Part shown: positions 1 through 7,831 of the stretch, piece by piece
Numbering within the stretch: the stretch's first letter is position 1
Layout: the number at the start of each line of letters is the position of its first letter
From: Chthoniobacterales bacterium
GTDB lineage: Bacteria > Verrucomicrobiota > Verrucomicrobiia > Chthoniobacterales > UBA10450
Length of the DNA: 35,517 nucleotides
Direction of reading: 5' to 3'
Assembly (NCBI GenBank): GCA_013821455.1
Contig: JACDGS010000041.1
Span: forward strand, 1-35,517
Notes under the pieces: generated by a model
Seen by the model: the letters and a program-made list of their open reading frames with translations, nothing else
The model's database searches: none
What the model was told of the DNA's origin: nothing
Position numbers and translations under genes: made by a program

Positions 1-719
1 GTGCGGGCGACATAAGTCTCCATCACCTGACCCAGGCCGCCGATGATAACTCCCGCGAGGGAGGGATCGTTTGCGTAACGGGCCGCGAAGGCATTGATAA
101 AGTTAAGCTCCGCCGACATCTCTACGGGATCCCACGGGGTAGGCATCACTCCATCGGCGAGAGTCACGGGCACTGCGCCGGCATCATAGACCCATTGCGG
201 ACAGGCCATCCCCCAAATAACTCCGACCGTCCATTGCTTCCCGTTCGCCTGAGCGAGTGCGGAAGCAGCATCCAACTGTGTCCAATCGTAAACGCCTGCC
301 TGTGGCTCGAGCGTCCCGATACTTACTCTTAGCCGGACACCGTCGACCCCTGGATTCGTCCAGCAAGATTGCTTGGAAGAGATAGGAGCATCCGTGCCCA
401 GAAGATAGAAGATACCGCGCGGCGAGGTGAACCCCTGTGGAATCGGAGTAGGTGTCGGAGTGGCGCTAGGTGTCGGCGACGGCGTCGCTGTAGGAGTAGG
501 TGTCGGCGTGCCGCTAGGTGACGGCGTGGGAGTAGGAGGCGGCGGCGTCGGGGTAGGTGTGGCCGTTGGCGTCGCAGTCGGAGTGGGGGTGGGAGGAGGC
601 GACCAATGATACTTATGATGAAAGGGCTTCGCGTTGGAAGAAAGGGCGAAGCAGAAGCTAGAAGAGACGAGAACTAACAGTTGAGTTTTGCGAGATGCTA
701 AGACCGAGAATAGGGACAT
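1..719 (-). CDS. Secreted protein with Thr/Pro-rich linker and TIM-barrel glycosidase-like domain (C-terminus cut off)
   Basis: The frame is open from an ATG at 717-719 to the window edge, about 239 codons, so the C-terminus is missing. Residues 1-30 form a signal peptide: basic RKTQ, then hydrophobic [13 protein letters not shown], then a likely SNA cleavage site. A Thr/Pro linker of roughly 50 residues follows (about 41-92). The globular part contains [12 protein letters not shown]-x-[25 protein letters not shown] and a later [18 protein letters not shown] segment. This resembles the N-terminal half of clan-A-like glycosidase barrels, where R-x-S-x-x-x-x-EP-x-G-x-Y-x-W is a common start, but the catalytic acids cannot be assigned. 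No strong ribosome binding site is seen. The Thr/Pro linker resembles the one in the 26071-27564 protein. The gene carries none of the TCGTTAGGC motif. Secretion is fairly sure; the enzymatic role is inference. Confidence 0.75.
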   Translation of the reverse strand, partial: MSLFSVLASRKTQLLVLVSSSFCFALSSNAKPFHHKYHWSPPPTPTPTATPTATPTPTPPPPTPTPSPSGTPTPTPTATPSPTPSATPTPTPIPQGFTSPRGIFYLLGTDAPISSKQSCWTNPGVDGVRLRVSIGTLEPQAGVYDWTQLDAASALAQANGKQWTVGVIWGMACPQWVYDAGAVPVTLADGVMPTPWDPVEMSAELNFINAFAARYANDPSLAGVIIGGLGQVMETYVAR

Positions 720-848
720 GAATGTTCATATGGGTTGCGGGTGAAGCACTGTTATTCGGAGCACGTTATGTACCGGCAATCGAAAGAGTTTCGGTTAAGC
801 CCCACTTCGGGCAAAGGTGGCTGCCTCATACTCTGTCAGGTGTTGCCG

Positions 849-1963
849 CTAGCGAAGCCGCGTGGCCATGCGCTGTCGCAACTGCAGAAACGGGCGTTCC
901 ACGCCGAGAAATAAGATTGCTCCTCCAGCGTAGATAAGAACTTGCACGAAGACGAAAGCCGCGATGGAAGTTAGCGGCAAATTAAGCCGCGCACAGGCGA
1001 CGCTAAAGCCATGAATGACGAGCTTATGACTTAGATAAACACTGTAAGCGATGCTCGCCAGGAAACCCGCTCCCGGAATCTCCACGCGACAAAATGGTAA
1101 TGCCGGACTCACAGCGCAGAGGAGGAGAAGCGCCATGCCAAAGGCGACAAGAGGAAATTGCCAAACACAAGTAGCAACCGTCAACTGGCCTTCACCCATC
1201 GCTAATCCGCCGCCGACGGCTAATAACCCTGGCAGCCAAAGCCACCCCGCCGACCTGAGCATACGTTGCCACCATAACGGCCGGTATATCTTTATCCCGG
1301 CCAACGACACTCCCGCCACCAAAGGGTCAAGCCGCGTCCAGGTAGGATAGTAAATCCATAGCTGAAAAGCTCGCGCCGAAACGGCTCCCGTGGCGCCGGG
1401 ATGGAGGTAAGCCAGCAAGGCGCGCAGAGCTAATCCCAGCCCGATCAAGAGCGCAGGAATAATGACGCTCGCCTTTGCTTGCCGGATACCTAACGAGAGA
1501 AGGACTGGTAAGAGCAGATAGAATTGATCTTCCACCGCGAGCGACCAGGCATGAGAAAAAGCTGTTCCTCCATGCAGGTCGATATTCTGAACAGAGAGCA
1601 GAAATTCCAGAGCGGAGAGATAGTCGGAAATTCGCGCGCCGAAGGCCAGAGAAAGTAGATAGCTAGCACCGCAAAGTAAGGCGGCAGAATGCGAAGCGCG
1701 CGCCGAACATAGAAACGACGAAACTCGATCGGTTGACCACGAGCCAGCATAGCCAGCAACTGACCGCCAATAAGATAACCGCTCAGGACGAAGAAGAGAT
1801 CGACGCCGACCCAACCGAATCGATGCCAGTCATTCGGTACAGCGAAGCCAAAGATGCCGATGTGATAAACAACAACGAGGACGATGGCGAGCGTACGCAA
1901 CAGATCGAGGCCCGGTTCCCTTTTCCCGACAGGGAAGCGCGGATCGAGACTTGAACTGTTCAT
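849..1963 (-). pseudogene. Acyltransferase family 3 membrane protein, frameshifted
   Basis: Two overlapping minus-strand frames each carry half of one protein. The first starts at ATG 1961-1963 and contains the acyltransferase-3 N-terminus: GLDLLRTLAIVLVVVYH with the conserved Arg and His, FFVLSGYLIGG, then FRRFYVRRALRILPPYF. It loses sense after about residue 108. The next frame continues correctly with LSALEFLLSVQNID and the hallmark AWSLAVEDQFYLLLPVLL, then several membrane helices to VERPFLQLRQR. One net frameshift near 1625-1645 separates them. The joined product would be about 370 residues, normal for OafA/YrhL-like O-acyltransferases that acylate surface sugars or lipids. It may be a true pseudogene or a single-base assembly error. 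No TCGTTAGGC motif lies inside, unlike most neighbours downstream. Confidence 0.75.
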
Positions 1964-2153
1964 GCGAGAGTCTTATCTCGACTTCTTACCGCGCAACAGC
2001 TGTCCGGTTCTGCACAAGCTGTCGAGCTGCATCTCCAGTCCAACCGAACCTTGACTTTCCAGGGCTGGAGCGGACTTTCGGAAATTATCCGGGGCGACAA
2101 TGGCTGGATTGTCAGGCTAAGACAGGTCTCGCAGTCAGTCAGGCAAGCTTTTC

Positions 2154-2226
2154 GGGGGTATAGCTCAGTTGGTAGAGCGTCTCGTTCGCAATGAGAAGGC
2201 CAGGGGTTCGAATCCCCTTACCTCCA
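2154..2226 (+). tRNA. tRNA-Ala (anticodon CGC)
   Basis: A complete 73-nt cloverleaf can be folded by eye. The acceptor stem GGGGGTA pairs with TACCTCC and includes a G3-U70 wobble, the alanine identity element. The D arm is GCTC/GAGC with AGTTGGTA in the loop. The anticodon stem is TCTCG/TGAGA with loop TTCGCAA, giving anticodon CGC (codon GCG). The T arm is AGGGG/CCCCT around TTCGAAT. The discriminator base is A, also typical for Ala. The 3' CCA is not encoded. It lies alone between the acyltransferase remnant and the DUF4126 gene. Confidence 0.95.
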
Positions 2227-2259
2227 CTTCGTCCGCGCGAAGGCCGGAGAGACATTTAC

Positions 2260-2268
2260 TCGTTAGGC
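2260..2268 (+). repeat. TCGTTAGGC motif copy forming the stop codon of the DUF4126 gene
   Basis: Exact 9-mer. Read on the minus strand as GCC-TAA-CGA, its TAA is the stop codon of the DUF4126 gene (complement of 2263-2265). It lies in the extended context TTTACTCGTTAGGCT (2255-2269), shared with intergenic copies at 28816-28830 and 34056-34070. Confidence 0.85.
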
Positions 2269-3303
2269 TACGCTTTCTGCCGGCACAGATGGTTGAGCCG
2301 CTGTGACGAGCCTGCCGTTGATGAAATCCACGATTCGCTGCACGCGCTCGCCCTGACCGCGCTCGAAAAGAAAAACCAACTCCCCTCCGCGCGCGCTGCC
2401 GCCATCGAGGATGAGATTTTCAGAAAGAAACTTCGGTTCGCGGGTCGCCGTGCAGCCTGCGAGCGGAATGGTATGCGCTCGCGCACGCCAGCCTCCGCGC
2501 GCGAGGAAGAACAACTTGTTCGCGTCTTCCTGCGTGGCCACGAGCAGGCCGGTCGTGTTCGCCGGAACGCCGCGCATCTTTTTGGTCAGGCACGGCACCG
2601 CCCAGGCGACGGTTTCGCCTAACAAGTTTTCGCGCTCAAACGCGGCGGCGTAGCGCGAGGGCAGATGCGCCGGGAGCGTAGAGCCGGCTTCGTGCTCGGC
2701 CGGGCCGTTCAGCTTTTTCCAGATGAGCCAGAGTTTGACCCGGACCGCTCGAAAAATCTTCGGCGCGAGGTAAAGAATGATCGACAGGATCAGAACGAAA
2801 ACCGCGAGCGCCCAGAGCGGGTTGTAATGGATGAGCGCGAGCCCGCCGACAACAGCAGCGTCTTCGAGCAAGCTGAGTCCAATGTTGGAAAATGGCTCGG
2901 GCGAAGTGTTCGCGACGAGGCGAGTCGAAGCCTTCGCCGAATGCGTGACCAGACTCGCGCTCCCCGCGGCGAGGGCGACGACAGCATCGAATGCCGGCGT
3001 GGTTTGCCCGAGCGCGCGGATGGCCAGAAGCGCACCGCCAATTGGCCGAATAATCGTATGCACCGTGTCCCAGGCCGAATCGACCCACGGAATTTTATCC
3101 GCAAAAAACTCCAGCACATAGAGCGCGCCGGAAATCCAAAGCACACGAGAATCGGCCAGGATCGCGAGCGATTGGTACTCGGGCCCGAGGACGATCCAGT
3201 GCTGATTAATCGCCAACCCGGTGACAAAGACCGTCAGATAAAGATTGACGCCGGCGAGACACGCGAGACCGAGCGCGACGCCGAGGAGCTTCAGCTGATC
3301 CAC
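2263..3303 (-). CDS. DUF4126 family integral membrane protein
   Basis: A 346-residue protein. The N-terminal 190 residues match the DUF4126 pattern: LACLAGVNLYLTVFVTGLA, ALYVLEFFADKIPWVDSAWD, then a HTIIRPIGGALLAI helix, a small-residue-rich helix around VVALAAGSASLVTHSAKAS and another membrane helix WALAVFVLILSIILYLAPK. The rest (about 200-346) is soluble, with LPAHLPSRYAAAFERENLLGE and a LVFLFERGQGERVQRIVDFI segment. I do not recognise that extension as a named domain. Function is unknown for the family; it is predicted to sit in the cytoplasmic membrane. The gene is divergent from serS, and its stop codon lies inside a TCGTTAGGC motif. Confidence 0.85.
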   Translation of the reverse strand: MDQLKLLGVALGLACLAGVNLYLTVFVTGLAINQHWIVLGPEYQSLAILADSRVLWISGALYVLEFFADKIPWVDSAWDTVHTIIRPIGGALLAIRALGQTTPAFDAVVALAAGSASLVTHSAKASTRLVANTSPEPFSNIGLSLLEDAAVVGGLALIHYNPLWALAVFVLILSIILYLAPKIFRAVRVKLWLIWKKLNGPAEHEAGSTLPAHLPSRYAAAFERENLLGETVAWAVPCLTKKMRGVPANTTGLLVATQEDANKLFFLARGGWRARAHTIPLAGCTATREPKFLSENLILDGGSARGGELVFLFERGQGERVQRIVDFINGRLVTAAQPSVPAESVA

Positions 3304-3384
3304 ACCGAAATTATGCGGGCGCGGGCGGCGAAGTCACGCGCTCTTTTTAGCGCCAGGCGCCGCTTTTCTCCACGAAAAAATCTT

Positions 3385-3402
3385 GTTAATCCGGTTAATC
3401 CT
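3385..3402 (+). repeat. Two tandem 9-bp units GTTAATCCG/GTTAATCCT
   Basis: Two near-identical 9-bp units lie in the 114-bp divergent gap between the DUF4126 gene and serS, just upstream of the serS start. The role is unknown. They could be a remnant of an intergenic repeat or a binding site for a regulator of either gene. Confidence 0.4.
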
Positions 3403-3417
3403 GTCTTTTTCCTGCGC

Positions 3418-4710
3418 ATGCTCGACATCCGGCTCGTCCGCGAACAACCCGACTTTGTGAAGAGCCGACTGGCCACGCGCGGCGGCGACGAGCAGTTGAA
3501 AATCGACGAAGTCCTGGCCGTCGATACCGAGCGCCGGAAACTCGAAACCGCGCTCCAGCAATTCAACGCGGATCGCAAACGGCTAAGCAAAGAAATCGGC
3601 GGCGCGCGCAGTCGTAACGAGAACTCGGCGGAAGTGGAGGAACAGGTGCGCCGGATCGGAGATGGAATTGCCGAACTCGTTAGGCAAACAGCCGTCGCGG
3701 AAGAGCGGCAGCGCGATTTGCTCCTGAACATTCCGAACCTTCCGCACGCCGGCGCACCGGTGGGAAAGACGGCGAAGGATAACCCGGTCGTGCGCACGTG
3801 GGGCGAGAAGCCGTCGTTTGCGGGACCGATCCTCGACCACGTCGCCCTCGGCGCAAAGCTGCAGCTCTTCGACGCCGAACGTGCCACCAAACTTAGTGGC
3901 AGCGGCTTCATTTGTTTTACTGGCGCGGGTGCGCGGCTGGAGCGCGCTTTGATTCAGTTCATGCTCGATCTGCACACGCGCGAGCATGGTTACCTCGAGG
4001 TCAGTCCTCCTTTTCTCGTTAGGCGAGATTGCATGATCGGCACGACACAGTTGCCGAAATTTGAAGAAGACATGTACGGCTTCGAGGGAGGCGCGATGTT
4101 TCTCGCTCCAACAGCAGAAGTGCCCCTAACAAATCTTCATCGCGAAGAAATCCTGCCCGCGTCGGAGTTGCCGAAAAAGTATGTCGCTTACACGCCTTGT
4201 TTCCGCCGCGAAGCCGGCTCCGCGGGACGCGAAACGCGCGGCATTATTCGCGTCCACCACTTCGATAAAGTGGAGCTGGTTAAGATCACGGCGCCGGAAA
4301 CTTCCTATGCCGAACACGACGCTCTCACGGCCGACGCGGAGCGAGTCTTACAGTCGTTAGGCTTGCATTATCGCGTGATCGAACTCTGCACCGGCGACGT
4401 CGGTTTCGGGTCGGCTAAGACTTATGATTTGGAGGTTTGGTCTCCGGGACAAAATGCTTATCTGGAGGTTTCGAGTTGTTCGAACTTTGAAGATTTCCAG
4501 GCGCGTCGAATGAACCTGCGTTTCAAAGACGTCGAAGGAAAAAATCGCTTTCCGCACACCTTGAACGGTTCGGGCACGGCGTTGCCACGGCTCTTCGCGG
4601 CACTCGTGGAGACCTATCAACAGCCGGATGGATCGGTCGTAATTCCGGAAATGTTGCAGCCTTACTTCGCCGCCGATCGCATCTTGCCCTTCAAGTCATC
4701 TCCCAAGTAA
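3418..4710 (+). CDS. serS: Seryl-tRNA synthetase
   Basis: Class II aminoacyl-tRNA synthetase charging tRNA-Ser, 430 residues, the usual length. The start is ATG at 3418 because the family begins MLDIRLVREQPDFVKSRLA. The same frame stays open upstream to 2665, but that part is antisense to the DUF4126 gene. Residues about 30-110 form the tRNA-binding antiparallel coiled coil, charged and ending in LLLNIPNLPHAGAPVG. The catalytic core shows TAEVPLTNLHREEIL, motif 2 (CFRREAGSAGRETRGIIRVH) and motif 3 (GSGTALPRLFAALVETYQ). It contains three TCGTTAGGC copies at 3677, 4016 and 4354, encoding V-R, V-R and S-L-G. It is followed by a large palindromic repeat that may end transcription. Confidence 0.97.
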   Translation: MLDIRLVREQPDFVKSRLATRGGDEQLKIDEVLAVDTERRKLETALQQFNADRKRLSKEIGGARSRNENSAEVEEQVRRIGDGIAELVRQTAVAEERQRDLLLNIPNLPHAGAPVGKTAKDNPVVRTWGEKPSFAGPILDHVALGAKLQLFDAERATKLSGSGFICFTGAGARLERALIQFMLDLHTREHGYLEVSPPFLVRRDCMIGTTQLPKFEEDMYGFEGGAMFLAPTAEVPLTNLHREEILPASELPKKYVAYTPCFRREAGSAGRETRGIIRVHHFDKVELVKITAPETSYAEHDALTADAERVLQSLGLHYRVIELCTGDVGFGSAKTYDLEVWSPGQNAYLEVSSCSNFEDFQARRMNLRFKDVEGKNRFPHTLNGSGTALPRLFAALVETYQQPDGSVVIPEMLQPYFAADRILPFKSSPK

Positions 4711-4715
4711 CCATT

Positions 4716-4828
4716 GTCATCCTGAGCCGGCGAAGCGCGCGAAGGACCCCGCAAGCGTCTTTCGACGTCTTCTTTCGAGCACGTCGTCGAGAAACGTTTG
4801 CGGGGTCCCTCGCTCCGCTCGGGATGAC
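4716..4828. repeat. REP-like long inverted repeat, copy A
   Basis: It begins GTCATCCTGAGC and ends GCTCGGGATGAC. Inside, GGACCCCGCAA...TTTCGACG pairs with CGTCGAGAAACGTTTGCGGGGTCC, so most of the 113 bp can form one hairpin. The same arms reappear in inverted order at 28864-28974 (copy D), and related arms at 9210-9343 and 12410-12586. It lies directly after serS, so it may also act as a transcription terminator. Confidence 0.85.
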
Positions 4829-4937
4829 ACGCCTTCCCTCGTTTGGCGTTGTTGAGTGACGGTGGCCGACTTCCGCCTTGAAGCACCGGGAGCGGAACCT
4901 AAGCTGAACCATGCGACCCTCCGCCGGCTCTTCTCTC

Positions 4938-4946
4938 GCCTAACGA
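4938..4946 (-). repeat. TCGTTAGGC motif copy touching the ruvC start codon
   Basis: GCCTAACGA on the plus strand. Its final A is the A of the ruvC ATG (4946-4948). One of several intergenic copies placed exactly at a gene boundary. Confidence 0.8.
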
Positions 4947-5452
4947 TGCGCGTGCTCGCGATCGACGCTTCTCTGCGCAGCTCCGGTGTCGCCATCATCG
5001 AAACGAACGGCGCCGGGAAATTTCGCGCGCTCCATTTCGGCGTCATCCAGAATGCGAGCTCGCTTCGCATGTCGTCGTGTCTTGTCGCCATTCACGACCG
5101 GCTCGCGGAATTGATTCATGCGCACGAGCCCGATTGCTGCGCCCTCGAAGCGGTCATTTATGTGCAGAGTTACAAGACGGCGATCACGCTCGGCGCGGCG
5201 CGCGGCTCGGCCATCATGACGGCGGCAGCGTGCGGGCTGCCGATTTTCGAATACGCGCCGCGGCGCATCAAGCAGGCGACCGTGGGCAACGGCTCCGCAG
5301 ATAAAACGCAGGTTGCTTTCATGGTCCGCGCGCTTCTTGGCCTAACGACAACGCCCGGCGCGGACGCGGCCGACGCGCTCGCCATTGGGCTCACGCATTT
5401 GCGCGCCCAGGAGGGAGCGCGTCTTGGCCTGCCGGGTCAGGCGCAAATATGA
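4946..5452 (+). CDS. ruvC: Holliday junction resolvase RuvC
   Basis: 168 residues, normal for RuvC, which resolves Holliday junctions with RuvAB in recombinational repair. The ATG at 4946 is chosen because the family starts MRVLAID; the upstream in-frame extension from 4856 has no family match. The four acidic metal ligands are visible: D7 (VLAID), E68 (CALEAV), D140 and D143 (GADAADALA). The LEAVIYVQSYKTAITLGAARG stretch and YAPRRIKQATVGNGSADKTQV are typical. The first codon shares its A with a TCGTTAGGC motif, and another copy at 5340 encodes G-L-T. The stop overlaps the lipB start by 4 nt (ATGA), so the two are translationally coupled. Confidence 0.96.
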   Translation: MRVLAIDASLRSSGVAIIETNGAGKFRALHFGVIQNASSLRMSSCLVAIHDRLAELIHAHEPDCCALEAVIYVQSYKTAITLGAARGSAIMTAAACGLPIFEYAPRRIKQATVGNGSADKTQVAFMVRALLGLTTTPGADAADALAIGLTHLRAQEGARLGLPGQAQI

Positions 5453-6120
5453 TCTCGCCGCTGTCGTTGGAGACGCTTTGGTTAGGCCGGGTCGATTTTG
5501 CGGAAGCGCTCGAGCGCCAGGAAACATTGGTGCAAGCGAAACGCGCCGACGCTGCAGCGCCCGATGAACTCTGGCTACTCGAGCACGAGCCCGTTTACAC
5601 GATCGGTCGCACGCTGGATCGGTCGAGCTTGCGCGGCACAGAACATTTGCCGCATCCGCTTTTTCCCATCAATCGCGGCGGTCAGGCGACCTGGCATGGG
5701 CCGGGACAACTGGTCGGTTATTTTTTGCTCGATCTCCGCCGTTACGGTCAGGATTTGCATCGTTACTTGCGCTGGATCGAAGCCCTGCTCATCGATGTCC
5801 TCGCGCGCTATGGAATTTCCGCTGCGACGCGCGCAGGACTCACCGGCGTTTGGGTGGAGGATCGCAAAATCGCCTCGATCGGCGTCGGCGTCCGGCAGTG
5901 GGTCACGATGCACGGCTTCGCTCTCAACGTCAGCGGAGACCTCACCGCCTTCGATCAGATCACACCCTGCGGCATCGATGGCGTCACCATGACTTCGATC
6001 GAAAAAGAGACCGGCAAATCGCATCGGCTCGAAGAAATTGCGGCGACCGTGGCGGAGAAAGCGCGCACAAATTTGCCCGCGATGCAGAAGCACTCGACAC
6101 CAACCGCCGCCGCGATTTAG
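5449..6120 (+). CDS. lipB: Octanoyl-[acyl carrier protein]:protein octanoyltransferase LipB
   Basis: 223 residues. LipB moves octanoate from acyl carrier protein to lipoyl domains, the first step of protein lipoylation in the cytoplasm. Visible signatures are LLEHEPVYTIGR, INRGGQATWHGPGQLVGYFLLDLRR (RGGxxTxHGPGQ), then GVWVEDRKIASIGVGVRQWVTMHGFALNV containing the conserved lysine (DRKIASIG), and ITPCGIDGVTMTS with the catalytic cysteine. It overlaps ruvC by ATGA and is followed after 6 nt by the HTH-hydrolase gene, so the four genes 4946-7817 probably form one transcript. Unusually for this part of the window it carries no exact TCGTTAGGC copy. Confidence 0.96.
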   Translation: MISPLSLETLWLGRVDFAEALERQETLVQAKRADAAAPDELWLLEHEPVYTIGRTLDRSSLRGTEHLPHPLFPINRGGQATWHGPGQLVGYFLLDLRRYGQDLHRYLRWIEALLIDVLARYGISAATRAGLTGVWVEDRKIASIGVGVRQWVTMHGFALNVSGDLTAFDQITPCGIDGVTMTSIEKETGKSHRLEEIAATVAEKARTNLPAMQKHSTPTAAAI

Positions 6121-6126
6121 TGGGGC

Positions 6127-6951
6127 ATGCGAATCCCTTTAGAAGATAATTTCACCGACATCATCGGCAAAGCGCAGCGCGGTCTGGAGATTTCCGACAG
6201 CCAACTCGCGCACAATTCAGGCGCGAGCGAGGAAGCGATCCGCGCGTTGCACGATGGAAAATTCGATCGCGCAACGCTCGACCGCATCGCTCCGGCGCTG
6301 CACCTCGATGCCGACGCGCTGGCCTCCTTCGCGCAGAACGAATGGTTGCCTAACGACAGCGCGGTCGAAGGTTTGGCCCAGTTCAACACGCCCTTTCATG
6401 ACATGGCGGTGAACGCCTACCTCGTCTGGGACCCGGCGAGCAAGGAAGCCGCGGTTTTCGATTCGGGCGCCGATTGCTCTGCGCTGCTCGAGAAGAGCAA
6501 AGCGGAAGGCCTAACGATCGAGTTGATTCTGCTCACGCATGCGCATCCCGATCACGTGGCCGATCTGGCGCGGCTGGTCGAAGCCACCGGCGCGCCGGTC
6601 TATCTCTCCGAGCTCGAGTCCGCGCCTAATGCCCGGCCGCTGGTTGAGGGCGAGAGCTTCGAGGTTGGCGGCCTGACGATCGAGGCGACCCTGACTTCAG
6701 GACATTCCCCCGGAGGCATGACTTTTTTCATCCGCGGTTTGGATCAACCGGTGGCGATCGTGGGCGACTCGCTTTTCGCCGGCTCGATGGGTGGCGGGAA
6801 CGTCTCCTACGCCGACGCGGTCCGGAATAATTGTGAGAAGATTCTCATTCTGCCTAACGACACCATTCTCTGTCCTGGCCACGGCCCGCTCACGACCGTG
6901 GCGGAGGAAAAGCAGCACAACCCTTTCTTCGCGGGCTCTTTCAAGTCATGA
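6127..6951 (+). CDS. Metallo-beta-lactamase fold hydrolase with N-terminal HTH domain
   Basis: 274 residues. About 1-65 look like an XRE-type helix-turn-helix: LEISDSQLAHNSGASEEAIRALHDGKFDRATLDRIAPAL. The remainder is a glyoxalase-II-like metallo-beta-lactamase domain with THAHPDH, GHSPGGMTFF, VGDSLFAGSMGG and CPGHGPLT, which supply the dinuclear metal ligands. The substrate is unknown; hydroxyacylglutathione or a related thioester is a reasonable guess. The start follows the lipB stop by 6 nt, with GTGGGG just upstream. The end overlaps the next gene by ATGA. Three TCGTTAGGC copies (6348, 6509, 6852) encode P-N-D, G-L-T and P-N-D. Fusion of a DNA-binding-like domain to a metabolic hydrolase is uncommon and might give self-regulation; this is inference. 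Confidence 0.88.
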   Translation: MRIPLEDNFTDIIGKAQRGLEISDSQLAHNSGASEEAIRALHDGKFDRATLDRIAPALHLDADALASFAQNEWLPNDSAVEGLAQFNTPFHDMAVNAYLVWDPASKEAAVFDSGADCSALLEKSKAEGLTIELILLTHAHPDHVADLARLVEATGAPVYLSELESAPNARPLVEGESFEVGGLTIEATLTSGHSPGGMTFFIRGLDQPVAIVGDSLFAGSMGGGNVSYADAVRNNCEKILILPNDTILCPGHGPLTTVAEEKQHNPFFAGSFKS

Positions 6952-7817
6952 ACCTCGGAGTAGTCGGAGTCGGGCGGATGGGCGCGAACATGGCGCGCCG
7001 GTTGCAGGAAAAAGGTTTCCATCTCACCGCGCTCTACGACGCGCAGCGTCCGGTTGCCACCAGCCTCGCGCAGGAACTGGGCAGCTTCGCGAGTCAGTCG
7101 TTAGGCGAAGTGACCGCGGCAGCGGATGTGGTCATCACCGTGGTCTCGGACGACGCGGCCATGCGCGAGATTTTTGCTGCGCCTAACGACAATCTTTTGC
7201 AAAACGCGAAGAGAAAACTTTTCATTAACTGCGCCACAATTTCGCCGGCGGTGCACGTCGAGGTCGAGCAGCTCGCGCGCGCCGCGGGCGCGCAAACGCT
7301 CGAGGCCTGCATGGCTTCGAGCATCACGCAGGCGCGCGAAGGTTCGCTCTATCTCATGTGCGGCGGCGAGAAATCCGCTTTCGAAATGGCCGAGCCGATT
7401 CTTCAGGCGCTCGGTTCGCAGATTCGCTATATCGGCAAGGCGGGCGAAGCGGCCAAGGTGAAAGCGCTCGTCAATATGGTGATGAATATCAACACGGCCG
7501 GGCTGGCCGAAGGGCTTGGCCTGGGCGAGGCGCTGGGGTTGGATCTCACGATGCTGCGCGAAGTTTTTAGCGAGACGGGCGCGGCTTCGCGCGTTTTGCA
7601 GACGGACGGTGAGGATATGCAAAACCACGATCACGCCTGTTTTTTCTCCGCCGCGCACGCGGCCAAAGACAGCGGCATCGCCCTGTCGTTAGGCGAGCAG
7701 GAAGGACTGGACCTGCCGCTCGCGCGCGCGACAAAAGCGCAATATGAAAAAATGATCGCGCAAGGCTTGGGAGACCTGGATAAATCCGGCATCGCGCAGC
7801 TCACGTTTCGTTCGTAA
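6948..7817 (+). CDS. NAD(P)-dependent beta-hydroxyacid dehydrogenase (3-hydroxyisobutyrate/6PGDH family)
   Basis: 289 residues. The N-terminal Rossmann fold begins GVVGVGRMGANMARRL. The catalytic lysine region is IGKAGEAAKVKALVNMVMNIN, matching GxxGxGxxxKxxxN, and the C-terminal all-helical domain includes HAAKDSGIALSLGEQEGLDLPL. The usual substrate loop DAPVSGG is replaced by EACMASSITQAREGSLYLMCGG, so the substrate may differ from 3-hydroxyisobutyrate or tartronate semialdehyde. It is coupled to the preceding hydrolase by a 4-nt overlap, which suggests consecutive steps on a small acid or thioester. Three TCGTTAGGC copies (7098, 7181, 7686) encode S-L-G, P-N-D and S-L-G. Confidence 0.9.
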   Translation: MNLGVVGVGRMGANMARRLQEKGFHLTALYDAQRPVATSLAQELGSFASQSLGEVTAAADVVITVVSDDAAMREIFAAPNDNLLQNAKRKLFINCATISPAVHVEVEQLARAAGAQTLEACMASSITQAREGSLYLMCGGEKSAFEMAEPILQALGSQIRYIGKAGEAAKVKALVNMVMNINTAGLAEGLGLGEALGLDLTMLREVFSETGAASRVLQTDGEDMQNHDHACFFSAAHAAKDSGIALSLGEQEGLDLPLARATKAQYEKMIAQGLGDLDKSGIAQLTFRS

Positions 7818-7831
7818 CACAGCCCGTGTTA
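7815..7831. terminator. Small hairpin spanning both convergent stop codons
   Basis: TAACAC-AGCCC-GTGTTA gives a perfect 6-bp stem with a 5-nt loop. It contains the plus-strand stop TAA (7815-7817) and the minus-strand stop TAA (7829-7831). The stem is short and has no T-run, so a role as a bidirectional terminator is only a suggestion. Confidence 0.35.

Noticed and set aside
427-609. Gly/Val-repeat reading frame on the plus strand
   Set aside because: It is the antisense of the Thr/Pro linker of the 1-719 gene; Gly-Val repeats are the expected shadow of Thr-Pro codons.
606-617. ATGATACTTATG, also found (inverted) within the dyad region at 26053-26064
   Set aside because: The first site is inside the coding sequence of the edge gene and has no dyad; a single 12-bp match is best treated as chance.
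2109-2137. TTGTCA as a -35 box for tRNA-Ala
   Set aside because: No acceptable -10 hexamer follows at 16-18 bp, so a promoter cannot be supported.
2665-3417. N-terminal extension of SerS
   Set aside because: Antisense to the DUF4126 gene, Arg-rich and without SerS similarity; the family start is the ATG at 3418.
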